From Cyclina sinensis (lineage: Eukaryota; Mollusca; Bivalvia; Venerida; Veneridae): 64,000 nt of DNA. This document shows positions 1-13,076 of the stretch, piece by piece; within the stretch, counting starts at the first letter, position 1; each line of letters begins with the position of its first letter. The translations under genes and the position numbers were made by a program. A model generated the notes under the pieces. The model was not told the origin of the DNA and searched no databases. It worked only from the letters and a program-made list of their open reading frames with translations. The stretch lies in assembly GCA_012932295.1 (NCBI GenBank), contig JAAONU010000014.1, forward strand, positions 39,788,770 through 39,852,769. The letters are read 5' to 3'.

Positions 1-2087
1 GTTGTGTGGCTCTTCTATCATTACAACCTGTCAAAAAGACCTGATCTTGTTTTAGAAAGCAAAGACGGGCTTTTTGAGTTGGCAGCCTTTTCAACGCCCC
101 TGCTTCTTTCTTCACTTTATATTAACAGTTCTTTAACAAATTACACTTGCTACGCTCAATCAGAACTGTAATTATTCTTGCAAATGTCAGAGCTTTTGAA
201 GGCTTCACCTTTTGTTTTGATTAGAAATATGACGAAAACGTGAGTAAACGTTGAAAATCAGAGGCTTCAAAGGCAGTATTTATGAAAGACACCGTTAATT
301 TACACCGTGAGATAAGGTGAATTTCCTGGAAGTTTTACATGTATGGTGATGTTGAGTGTCTCCTAACAAATTTGAGTTTTAAGCTAGACTTGTAGAAGAA
401 GAAGAGAAAAAAAGGAGAAAAAATGGCGAGAAAATTGACAACGCTTCTCTGTACTCGTTATTAAGTGTGAAAAAAAAAAACAGAGAAACTAACGCAAAAA
501 AGTACAATAGTGTTTATTTCACTACACGTCAAGTAGCTGCAGCATATATCGCAAAGAATCAGCCCATCACCTTCCACACTGACATAAGAAATGTTTTCTG
601 CAATGTCGGTTTGACAGTGACACTGATTATGTAATTTTGTCTCCCATCTCACATAATAGACCTCCGCCAATTTAGATAATTGCTAACAGAAGGCGGAACA
701 TACCATCATGTTTTCCATTCCTCGTGGCATGCTGAACCACAGTGGCGCCATTGTTTCCTATCTTCGTTTGCGTCAAATTCAGTGTGCAAGAAAAAAATCT
801 TCCGCCGGGTACCAGGATTTCCCACGATAGTGACTTCCGGTACAAAACCGACATCAATGGCTGACAGACTAATGATGCTTGGTTTTTACTCGAATATGTT
901 TCCAATTTCAGTTGTAGATAGATCCTCTCTTCTCAGAATTTTGACAAGCTGAACATTCCACTCGTTGGGGGTTTTGTTTAGTTAGCATTTGTAAAACAAC
1001 AGTGAGACACATGTACCATTGCATATCAGCTTCATGATGGGAGAGGAAGTTTTTTTCTCTCATTTTGTATGAAAGCGCAAGCAAAAAAATATTTCAATTT
1101 AATTATGATCGACATAATGTCCTACAGTAATATTGTATATAAAATATCTGTTTGAAACTTCATCAAAAGAGTAATCAAAGTTCTTTTTTCCCTTATCGTG
1201 GTAAATCTAGATATCTCGTCTGCTTTGATGCCGACAACGCTTTCGTCCATTATTCGAAAATTAAACCCCATTTATTCAATGAGACAAGATTACTACAATG
1301 GAACAATAACGAAGTTTATTAAGATGCTTTTACTGATATTAAGATTGACAATTTTTGCCAATTTAAAGGGACAGCCTTTCAAGGCTCGGTGCTTGAAAGG
1401 CTTTTTGAGATGTGGATACACAAAGGTTTGACAAAAGGCCTTACTCTCCTCTGACAATGGTGCAGACTGAAGTGGGTGTTTGCTCATTTGTTGTCTGTGG
1501 CAACCGCATGGAATAAAAGCTTGCAACGAGGTTTCAAAGACACCCTGGTCGTTGAGTATCCCAAACATATTGCGAAAACAACCCATTGACTCCGGCTATT
1601 ATACAGACAGTGAAGAGAGATGTGACCCATTGGACTGTAATATGCCTTGTCTAATTAGAATCTCCTCAATGGCAGTCAGAGACATAGTTGTAAAAATTAT
1701 AACATTTAAGGATTTCTTTTTGTTTCTTTTCATCTACAATGTAGTACGACTATGCGGTAAAGTTGCATGTTCGAAGATATTGCAAAATAATGCTCTTCAA
1801 TTACACAGAGGGTTATGTATACATGTATATTTTAGCGCTTTAGCCTCGAGTAAATTCGCCTCAAACAGCAGTCATTGAACATACATCACCAGTTATGTTT
1901 TAAAGTATACATTTGGCTGTATAAGTGTACCATAGAAATGTCTTCTGCTCGCCAAGTTAAGGTTACCGTAACAAATTCTGAACTTTAATTCTATATTCAG
2001 ACAGGTAGAAATGATTCCTTTGTACAGTAACTTGTCAAACAGTGATTAAAATTTAATAATTCTGTTGTGAAAGATTGCAATTGTTTA
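1..2087. other. intronic stretch without recognised genes
   Basis: AT-rich sequence. Open frames up to 132 codons occur (for example 1480-1878 plus) but show no domain, no signal and no neurobeachin similarity. Nothing else seen. Confidence 0.6.
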
Positions 2088-3054
2088 GCTCACCTGAGCA
2101 CTTTGTGCTCGAGGTGAGTTTTTGTGATCGTACTGTGTCCGTCGTGCGTTGTTTGTCGTCAACTTTTTACTTTAAACAACATCTCCTCCTAAACCGCTAG
2201 GTGAAAGGTGATGAAACTTTGCAGGAATTTTTCTTGCATGAAGCTTAACCAAACTTGTTCAAAGAATTCCATTCCAAGAAGAACTCTGGTTGCTATGGTA
2301 ACAAGAATGAATTCTTGTCTAAAACTGCTAAGCTTAGAGGTCTGAAATTTGGTGTGTAGCATTGTCTAGTGGACCTCTACCAAATTTGTTCAAATAATAT
2401 CATTGGGGTCACTATTGGCCCCACCCGAGGGATCACAAATTTTACATCGTCGTTTAGAAGAAAATCTTTAAAAATCTTGTCTGAAAACACAAGGCCTTGA
2501 GTTTCAAAATTTGGCATGAAGCATTGTCTAGTGGACCTCTACCAGGTTTGTTCAGATAAAATCCCTTGGGTTTCTCTTAGCCCCGCCCGAGGGGTCACAA
2601 GTTTTACATAGCAGTATACAAGAAAATCTTTTAAAATCTTCCTGTCTTAAACCACAGGGCTTAGAATTTTAAACTTTGGCATGAAGCATTGTCTAATGGA
2701 CTATTTTCAATTAGATTAGGGTTAATGACACCGAGGATAAAAATATATTTATCTAATTTACCTCATAGAGTCTTCATTTTTAGACCACTGTCTTTGATAT
2801 TTGGTTTGTAGGTTCCTTGCACGGACCTTTACCCGTAGGTGGGGTTTGAGGTCACTGGGTCAAGGTCACCATAGCTAATAATAGATATTTCTACTCTTTT
2901 GTCATAGAGCCTTTATTTGTTGACTGATATTTTAGCTATTTGGCTACAAATATTCAATTAGAAAATGAAATACCGCTTCTTATGTTCGCTTAACAGCAAA
3001 CCCACAGCCAAAAGACTCAGGTGAGCGGTCCAGCACCATCAAGGCCCTATTGTT
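2088..3054 (+). mobile_element. interspersed repeat with GCTCACCTGAG ends, copy 1
   Basis: Begins TTTAGCTCACCTGAGC, with a small hairpin (TCACCTGAGC pairing with GCTCGAGGTGA), and ends CTCAGGTGAGCGGTCC followed by ATCAAGGCCCT. The 5' and 3' ends are inverted copies of GCTCACCTGAG. The interior has diverged units of about 160 bp marked by GCATTGTCTAGTGGACC (2359, 2521; variant at 2686). Copy 2 at 58.3 kb shares both ends and the TCTCCTCCTAAACC motif. No open frame of note, so non-autonomous. ATTGTTT lies on both sides, but part of that may belong to the element, so the duplication is uncertain. Confidence 0.7.
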
Positions 3055-6000
3055 TATTTCTTTCCTTGATATATGTGATTTAGAACTAATATTTTGTTTC
3101 TGTCAATGAGATATGCGATTTCAGCTTATCAAGATTCGGTTTCATTGGAGTTTCCATTTGAGTTTTTCATTTTTATCAATTCTCATTCAATTTTCCTATT
3201 CACCGGTCTGTCTGTGGGAGGCGAGTAGTGATTTGTAAACTTTTATTCCTGTGCAATGAAACCTATCATAAAACCTATGACACCCACTTCCAGCTCTCAT
3301 AAGCCATCAGGATCCCAATAAATCATTTAGCCTGTATACGAACTACATGCTTCTGCCATTACCGGGGGTACTGTTTGTTCATTTATCCTCGTCTCTGGCA
3401 TGCCACGGGTTGTGTATGCTCGCTTGGAACCCATTAACGTAATTGTCAATCACTTATGTATTTATGCGGCGATTTTAAAGAAGTGTATAAAAAGTGAACG
3501 TTTTGGCTCTTGAGTGGTTTCCGCATTCTGATCTACATGTTTTTACCATGTATGCCCCATACTGTGTTACAACGGTATTGAAGCGTGCCAGACTTAAGAA
3601 ATGGGTTTGCGCTAAGTTTGCCCTGCTGGCTTTTTGCATTTTTAAAGAAGGTAAGAAAAAAAGTGTTATTCGTTTTCCGTTTATTTTGTTCTGAACAGAA
3701 CTCTGACTGCAGATTAAAAAAAAAATAAACCTCGTTTAGCTTAGATAAAACACACAATTATTCTAAATAAATTAAGCAATTTAAGTCACGTAATTTTGAT
3801 AAAACTACTTGCCCTTCCTCCAAAATAACATAAAAAAACAAATCCAGTCCTGCTGAAAACTTATTCGGACTTGCAGTGGTGTAAATCCATACACTTATTC
3901 TTTCGTTGGCGTTCGCGCATCATTTTTACTAATACAGCCGTTTCAAACTACTTTAAATGTTATTAAAAATGAAAAAGACAAATAATTGTTATAGTGAGTA
4001 CTTACTGTCGATATTGGAACCGGCAAGAAAAAAACCGTACACCAAGCTTGTAACATACAGGTGAATGCTGGAACACAAAGCATTCCAAACAGTAGGTTTC
4101 CTGGTCTGGTTTGGCTTTCTGAGACTGGTTACTGTGATTAGTAATGACAGGTACACGTTAGCTATGATCACAATGAAGATACTGACGTGGCATCATAACA
4201 AAAGAGAAATTATTGCTTGTGTGTGTAGCTTCAATAGATTTCGTTAAAGGCAGACTGATACCCATTCTATGCTACATTTTGTATGCTTGTTGGTAATGCT
4301 ACAGTATTTTAAGCAATAGTCCACTAATGTTGTAAGCTCCCTGACGATTTACGAAGGACGTATCAAGGTCGGATTCTTAGATTTTAAATGTTATACCTCT
4401 TTAGTTACTGCTTTTTCTTCGACATGGCAATGCCCAATTCTAAAAATAGAATCCTTGTATATAATCATATGACCATGGTGATTTGGAAATGCCACTTGTT
4501 GCATTTGTCACCTTTCCGCAACATATTCTATTCAAAGAACCACTTCTTCAGTTGTTTTCTTGTAGTTATTGTAATCACTAAATTATCATAACTAAAGATA
4601 AAGCAGTAAGTCTTGTCCACTCAGTTAACCTTTTCATCCCGATGGTGATTGCAGTCCAGACCATCTTGTATTGAACAGAACTTGTATTAAAAAACACCAT
4701 GAACCTCAAACAGAAGTACTCACCACAAAACATCTATAAACTTCCATTGCGTGTAATATTCGGTATTTTCAAACTAGATACCGAGTTTTCTTAAAAAATA
4801 AGAACAAAAGATGTAAGTTTTGGAAAGACTTCAGTTTTCTTACGGATGTAGCTGAAACAGTAGAAAGTACTTCTGCATCATTTACTGAACGTGTAACGTA
4901 AGAAAATGATGCGTAATAACGAAGTGTTTTAGTGTCAGAAATTCCCAAGTGTCAGAGAGACCTGATATACAAACCTGTTGATGTTTCCCGTCTTCGCGTT
5001 GGCACTAAACAATCATGATTTATACTCATTTAATTTTGTAGGTAATTACTTTAACATGGATCGTAAGATAGAGAGCCTATTTAATTATTTCTGTATTTAT
5101 TTTCATAATTAATTCAGATAAGAAACAATGGAAGTACATTTGTGCTGTCACTCACTGCTTGGGATGGAGAAAATTCGGTGAAAGAATAGTAAAAGCGTTG
5201 TTATAACTTTGTTATAGCTTGATATGTTATAACTGTTAGTATCTTATTATGCGTCAAGTTTACCTATATTGCAATATTGATTTCTACATACATAATTTAT
5301 AAGTGTATGTGGAAGTTTACATTTGATAAAGACATTAAAATAGGAATATCGAAAACTTAAGTCGAATTCAATACAGCGCCTGTTTTTGTTTATAACTTAG
5401 ATAAAAGATAACAAAACATTTACTGTATGACCTGTTGTGAGGTCAGCGTTATTTAGGCTCATAACTTGAGTATGTCACTGGAACTCAATGTTGCTTTCAA
5501 TAGCACTAGATTGAGACTGAAGACTTCTTTTAATGTTTATTAATGTAACCATTTCAGTAAGTTTGCGAAAGTGCTGATAGAACCAGAATTCTGTCCAGTA
5601 ACATTAAGAGATACTATCTCAGATGCAGTTATCTCTTGAGTAAGACTAACAAGTTACAAAGCGACTGAATAAACTGGCAAATGAGGACATGTTTCTAAGT
5701 TATGTACAGTTACATAAATACTAATGCATTTGTACAGATGACGATGCCGTCAGTACTGCTTTGAAACATTAGATTACTATATGCATACTAAATTTGCGGC
5801 AAAAAACTTAAAGGTTCGTTAATGTTTTAAATAAGATCAATAATCAACAATGCAGGTGTTCACAATGGTTTTAGAATATTATTGTTGCTTCCAGTAAGAT
5901 TAACATCCAGTATCGTGCGTATATAAAATGACAATTTAAGACTTCGCGTAAGGTTAAGGGTTAGCACTTGACGATGTGTATTATAAGTTGTGACAGAACA

Positions 6001-6835
6001 TTTTCAGTAAGGTCAGTATTGCTTTCAGTAAGAGCAACAGTTTAAAACTGCGATTAAGAACCTTTCAAAACCAACTGTCAAAATTGCTTTAAAATTATTG
6101 CGTTTATAAAATTGTGATTTCACATTTGTGTCCATGCCAATGATGTTTTTTTAAGGTCATGATGTTACAATTCGTCTTTCTGAATTTGTGATGAAAGACT
6201 TATTAGAGGTACATAATTGTAATTGCCTTTAGGACGATGGCCATAAACGACGCATGCTTCAGATATAAAATTGCGATTGAGGGCTTATTGATATAAAAGT
6301 CCTACACAAAAGGTCGACCAAACTACCTTCTGACCTCTGCCATCATGCAGTCATTGCTGTTTACACATAACAAAACTAACTGTCAGTATTAGATTATTTT
6401 ATATCTTTTATTACTGCTAATTAAATAGAACAAATTAATGTAAGCTGTTTAGATTAATCATTTAATATTATATGTGCATAAGTAGTGAATTTCGCGTCAA
6501 ATTTATGAACATATGGTGTAAGATCTGCGAGATATATGCGATGTCTCACGGATCGTCTGGAATGTGATTGTTTTGTGGTGTCTTTTGTGGCTGTATCTGT
6601 GGCGGAGTCTTACGCCATGTTTATATAAACAGTGTTAACGTCCGTACGTCAGGTTCCCAACATTTATCATATGGTGTGTTGGAGGCTATACGCGTTTTAT
6701 GAGTATATAAAATCGAACGGTACATTTTGTTTGCATTCTTCCGCGAAGAAAATATAGTATTCTGCTTGGAGAGACATCTTTGGAAACGTAAAGAATATAT
6801 CCTAGTTATTTTAGTGTACTCTGGACACAAGCTGC
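3055..6835. other. intronic stretch without recognised genes
   Basis: AT-rich sequence with only short chance open frames. No repeat family or RNA gene recognised. Confidence 0.6.
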
Positions 6836-7535
6836 TTAAAATGAGATTTTTGATGGTTCTTTGTCGTCGTTCGCCATCAGCATTTTAAGTACATTGTACA
6901 TGTACATGTATAGAAATTGATGAAACTTGGCTGGCATCTTTCTTGAATGAAGCTCTTCAAAAATTGCAGGAATAATTCCGTCCTTTGCAGAGCTGTGATT
7001 GCTATGGCAACCAGAATAAAAAATGTTGAACATCTACTTAACTGAAACCACTTGGCATAGATCCTTAAATTTGGTATACAGCATTATCCACCGGACCTTT
7101 ACAAAACAAATATCATGCCCCTTGGGTCACTATTATCCTTGCCCAGAGACTTTCGTTTTGCAAAAGAGATGTATAGAGAAATACATTATTTTGTATATTT
7201 TTAATCTAATTCTTGTATGTCTTATACTTTTTAACTGCACAGAAATGCCTGCAGCAGTTACCTGCCTAAATGGTCAAACGTGCGTCTCAGTATGAATATG
7301 TGATGACCTAATTAAAAAAAACTAATAAAAAAATGTTGCAGAACTGATGCTACAGCATTAGCGAACCTTACTTTCACGGCGCTACCGAAAGTCAGTGTGG
7401 GGTTACTTATGTTATCTTAACATCTTTTTACAAAAATGGTCCAAAAGTCCTTCGGAATAAATCAGGAATTTATCGTTTTGTGCACTTAACAAACTTTTGT
7501 CATTCAATTAAGGTAAAAAGTTCAGGTGAGTTTGG
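6836..7535 (+). mobile_element. decayed copy of the GCTCACCTGAG repeat family
   Basis: Matches copy 1 in order: GATGAAACTT, then TCTTTCTTGAATGAAGCT, then GTGATTGCTATGGCAACCAG, then GGACCTTTACAAA and CTTGGGTCACTATTATCC, and finally AAAGTTCAGGTGAG near 7521. The 5' GCTCACCTGAG end is not recognisable. Boundaries are approximate. Confidence 0.55.
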
Positions 7536-10500
7536 TACAAAAGACACTGACGTGAGGAATAATTAGTCTTGTTATTTTTATGTGTAGATTTTTCGTTAAA
7601 AGCCTTAAGTTACGTTCTCTAAATAGAAAATTTATATTAAGATAGAACAATAAATTTTCAGTGGATTGTACAAATTTATTTGGAAAACCCCTTAATCTTC
7701 ATGAGAGCCAATACGGCGGGCAACAGTACCTTCATAATTCATTATAAAACCATGTCTGCATTCATTTGTTATAAGACATTTAATGTATTACACTCAAAGT
7801 TTTTTTTATTTCCACTAAAATCGTTATGCTTACCTGGCATGTCAGATACTAAGGCAACGAGTGGAAAAACATAAATGTCCATTTTTATAAAGCGTCTTTG
7901 ATGTATCATTCCTACAATTGGCAATGAAATACATAGACGGGGGTCTTTGCGTGTTTACTACAAGGTTTTTATGCGAAGTATTGTCTTGATGAGTCATTTA
8001 AGATTTGTTAATAATAATAATAATACTATTATTAAATAGTTTTTTAATCAGCACTTGCATTGCTAAACGTAAACAGAAATCATATTTTGTCCCGCCTTCT
8101 TAAGACAACAGCTACACAGTAAGGTGAGTCTTAACTCATCTGAAAATTAGTAATATTGTAATGCTAAGCGAAATTAGTGTTTTATTATTTCTGTCTTGGC
8201 CACGAAAATCTACTTTGGTCCAAAAGAAAAAATATTTGAGCTCTGTATTACCACAGAAAGTTGACCACCATTATTGTCTAAGTCCATGGTCTCATGGACA
8301 AGACCTTTCTTCGACTTCCAAAAAAATGTTGAGATATGCTGAGCTTTTCAAAGAACACCATCTATTTCGTGTAGATTACAAGACGAATCTTTCCAGAAGG
8401 CATTAGGTCTTATAAGCAGTCAGTAGTCCAAAGACAAATAAACACATAACTTTGGAGCCCCACTGTATTACCAGCATCGTGTATCATAAAACTGAGATAA
8501 TACGCGAATAAATGCCACCATATTTTTTTTTGTATAAAAAGTAAGGAATTGAATGATTGTTTCATTTATATTTTGTAGTTCATTGTTTTAACTTACAATG
8601 GTTGTAATATTGAAGCGTGTTCATATTTTAGGCTGGAAGTATATCTATAAATCAGAGCAACATTTACGCACTTCATGACAGCTCGTGTACAGTTCTTCGA
8701 TTGACCACGCCTTTCTTGCTACGTTAATAAACTTTCTAAAGGTTATACTGTGGTTTGATTATCATTCTGTGGACAGTTGAAGTCTAAAATGGTAAAAACA
8801 TTCTTCATTTCGTTCACTTGTCACAATATCTTGCAAAACAAGTTACACAAAAATACTAAAACTATTCATATATTTTCAGAAATCGAAAAAAGGCGAAGCT
8901 CGCTTATTCGCCAGAATGATAACATGTATGGTCATTTTCAGTGGGTATAAATGTAAGAAGAGTTATGACCCTTATGTCCAGCTTGACTTACACTGCTGGC
9001 GAATATCCCATTCTAGTCACATTAAATGTTTACCGCTTTGACCGTAAGCTGTTGCAAACAAAAACTACAAACATTCGAAGAATACTTCAGTCTGAAAGTA
9101 AATGGCATATATCTAGGCATTTTTGAACGTCATTGGGTACCATATATAATAATAAGTCGTGTTTGGGTTGACACAGCATTAATTGTAATGCACAGTTTTA
9201 ACGCAATCCATCTGTTACATTAAACCTCTTCACAATAAGTATGCATTCTGTCAAAAAGATAAGACACATACGATAACGTTACAGTAATTTCAATGCTCAC
9301 GTACTAGCTAGTGAGAATTATTATGTCATTATTTACAAACATAGCTTCGTTAAAGAAAAAAGGGGTCTACACACTTGCCTAAACAAAGACTTACGGTGTG
9401 ATATATCTGTTACATGATGTACAAGTCCGTGACACACGTAGAGAATGCTTTCTGTCGACACCCCGTGATCCCATATTCATTTTAAATAAACTGTAAAATA
9501 TGATGAACTCGATAATTGTAAACTTAAAGGAAACACTAAGATTAACTGAGAGTTACGATTTATAGAAAATGTCTTCCCCCTCGTCATCATCAAGGGACAT
9601 AATTAGTAAATTAGTTACAATATAAATGTTTTGGTTGTAATCGTCTGTAAGTCCTAAAATCTGAAGTCCATTGATTTAACTTTTTCCTCAGTGCAAGGGA
9701 TGTCGACACTTACCTTCTGAAATTGGCATTTGGTTTCATTCTTTGTAGACAAGCGAGTGATTTTTGTTGTTTAATTTTGTTACCAGTTCGAGAAGTCACT
9801 ATTCATGATAAAGGATTTTAGTAACTAGTAGTGTTCTGGATGCCTTTCACATTATTTCATTGGTTGTTTTTACTAAAGCTTTCTCACCGAACTTGATTTT
9901 TCAGATGCTCACTTTAGAAAGACTTTAAACTATGTCTTGTCTTTAATATTGTGAAGTATTCTCCTTGGCTCAGTCTTGTAATGTCTGCATTTTATTTTCA
10001 TAGATTCGAAAAGGTTTAAATTATTGAGATAAAATTCTCACCAAACAACCAGAATTATCTTGAATTTAACTTTTCTAACTTGGTCTTTGCCTGTGCTATT
10101 TTAACAACGCCGATCTTGAAAATGAATTCGAATGCGATACAAAATCATATATGACCTCTGAATGAAAAAATAAGTTTCAAAATAAGTCTATACTGGCTGT
10201 ATATATATAAGACGCTTAATTTCATCGCTGTTATTTTTCCAAGTTTTTTTTTTAGTGGCGGTATGGTTATCATTTAAATACTAATGCTTTTCCTGAACAT
10301 AAAATAGTAAATTATTTATAACGAAATTCTCATTTTACACGTAACAGTAAGTCGATTTATTCTCCAGTATTTATACCACAAACCATGTACTGTCAAATGG
10401 TCTCATCTTCTCTAGGTTGTGTTTACAACTGACATTGATTTATGCTAAATAATTTATTTCATTACATTGGCAATTATGACATTTATAATTCACGATTATT

Positions 10501-12998
10501 TTATTGCAGTTTTCTATTAAAATATTGAGGTTTTGTGTAGTATATCCTTTTGACGGTATCATGTGTATTTAGAAACCGATGGATAAGTTACTGCAGTCGT
10601 TAAAAATGGGGTAAACCAAAGAAGACATGTTTTATGGTTATGAGGATTGACTTAGATTCATTAAGCGTTGATTTGATTGACACGTGTGAGTATGTGAAAT
10701 CTGCGGCAGACGTTTAATTCCAGATCTACCTTAACAGAATGATTGCACAGTTTTAACAATAGTTATGCTCGATGTTAATATTTTGTATATTAAAATTTAG
10801 CTACGGCACAGTTATCTGCAAGCTTTATTCGACACTGTCTGTTTCAGACAGTTGTGAAATTTCAGTGCGAAAAACTCTTCTTATAATCTAGAAATGCACC
10901 GGAGTAAGTTCTTGATCAAAGCAATAATTAAATTCACAGAATATTGGCCAATATAGCTAGCGTCTAGCGAGTCTGAATGACATTTACCGGATATCGATAT
11001 CGTTGCAGCAGTGCAATAGTTTGTTGTCGGCCTTGAATTGCTCAAGTGGTCATTTTCAGTTGACTCGCCTTCATTTATTCAGTTGTAAAATATTGTTCAC
11101 AACGATTGAAAAAAAGTTCTTTGCAGCTCATATTTGTCCCGCTCGATGTGACTGCTTACTGGTTTCAAACCGGCACATCCATGAGGTATCTTAATCTTTT
11201 ACAATTTTTCATAATTTGATACAAGAGCTTCTACGTGTGTGCTGTTCTATTTTAGGACAAAAAAATACGTTATGTCAAATGAAGAGGCCAGTTCTTAACT
11301 TTTTTTACCAAATGAATTGATTTGAGTGAAGTCTCTGTTATGTTTGCTGTATCCTGGTAACGAAATGCATCTTTGAATTCACTTTGTATTGTGCTAAAAT
11401 TTTACTTTCAGAACCCAACTCAAAATATAAAACCCATCATGGATAATGTGATTGTGTCCATAAGTTTTTATGATAAAAGTTTCGTTAACTTCAGCTATTT
11501 TTTGGTCGACAGAAAAGAATTTTATGAGATTTTTCGTAACATAAAATATACAAGTTTGAATTAGGTCGAAATAACCAATGATCAAAACAATAACTATAAT
11601 AACAGTATTACAAATATATACATGCCATACATATTATGGCAACGATAAACATTAATATTTCATGACTTGGCCACTACTGATACATGTATACAGGACAGCT
11701 AACATACAAACATTGTTGGTTAAAAAATGTGTGTGTAAAATTAATAGAAACTTAGACTGCTGACCAGAAAGTAATAATAAAAATTACTGCAGTATCAGTT
11801 TTGTGTGTGACTGAACATTTATCTACATCACACAGTATTGTGATTTTTGCGAAATACAGTAAAAGTACCTCGGTTAATTGTAAGATCTATAGACTTGAAT
11901 GCTTATACATGGTTTTCTTGCTTCAAATACAAGGTGTTTGTGGACCATTATTTGAAATTAGCAATTCAACATAATTTCACATAATCATGAACATGTGAAA
12001 TCCATGTGCAGTTATATTGAAATAAATGTCCAACAACCTGCATGTTGTACAAGATCGTTTTAGAAGAAATCACACAGTGATAACAATTTTCTGTAGAGTT
12101 TCCGAGTTGGATATTTTTATTAGGCGATTGATAAGTTTAGAATACATTCCTTTGTAAATAGCTTGGTCAATTATTTTGACACTTGAATGGGTATTTCAAG
12201 TACATATCTATACGACTTGAAAAGGCATTACAAGAAAAAGAAATGCTTCTTTATTATTGAAACATTGATCACTGTGGGTTTTACCCTAATGACGTCATAC
12301 TCTGTTCTATTCCTGTAACATGATCAGTTCCGACACTTGGCCCGTGACCGTCGCCTCGAAGTACTAACGCTGTATCTTCATTTCAATAGTTTTCACATTT
12401 TTTGGACTTACTTAAATGTATGTTGAACACAATAAAACACCTTGAAACCTTGAGATTTTTTCTTATCTCTGCCATTGATTAGCTACAGGGGCAGAAATTA
12501 TTTTATGTGCGCATGCATTATATACTTCATATGTTTACCGTTATGATAGAGACAATACAATACAGTACTGATTGTTATCCTTCATTAAGAAGCAAGCCTA
12601 TCTGATAACAAATTGAACGAGCGGCACGCGCAAGCTCGTGCACTCATGTTAATGTTACCAGCCCCTTTGATGTGCCGATACACGTAATATTTCCTAATTT
12701 TGCAATCAACAACAGGTCTGGGTCTTGTTATAGAGAATGAATTTAGCTTTTATTGTTGGTCTATTATTGTTATTTGGTCTGTGATTTCAGATGGGCCGTA
12801 AAATTGGAACCGCTAGGTCTATCTTGATTTGATTTAAGGTCCTGCATCAAGAGCTATGCGAGTAAATTATATGTAATTGGAAGCGCAATTCGGTATAAGA
12901 ATTCAGTACTTAAAAAAATTATTATACACAAGCTATACATATTGGTTCTGTTTACAGAAAATTTATTTTAGGATGTGAATTACTAAAACCGAAATGAT
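7536..12998. other. intronic stretch without recognised genes
   Basis: AT-rich sequence with short TAA runs (about 8010-8030). No genes, RNA genes or repeat families recognised. Confidence 0.6.
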
Positions 12999-13000
12999 AT

Positions 13001-13075
<75 letters not shown>
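12999..13075 (+). repeat. (ATTT)19 microsatellite
   Basis: Perfect ATTT units over 77 bp. Confidence 0.97.

Positions 13076-13076
<1 letters not shown>

Noticed and set aside
1480..1878. 132-codon plus-strand open frame
   Set aside because: No recognisable domain; antisense frame also open nearby; composition matches flanking intron.
2088..3054. ATTGTTT on both sides of the element as a target-site duplication
   Set aside because: The 3' copy overlaps a CTTGTT-type ending that copy 2 also has, so part of the match may be element sequence.
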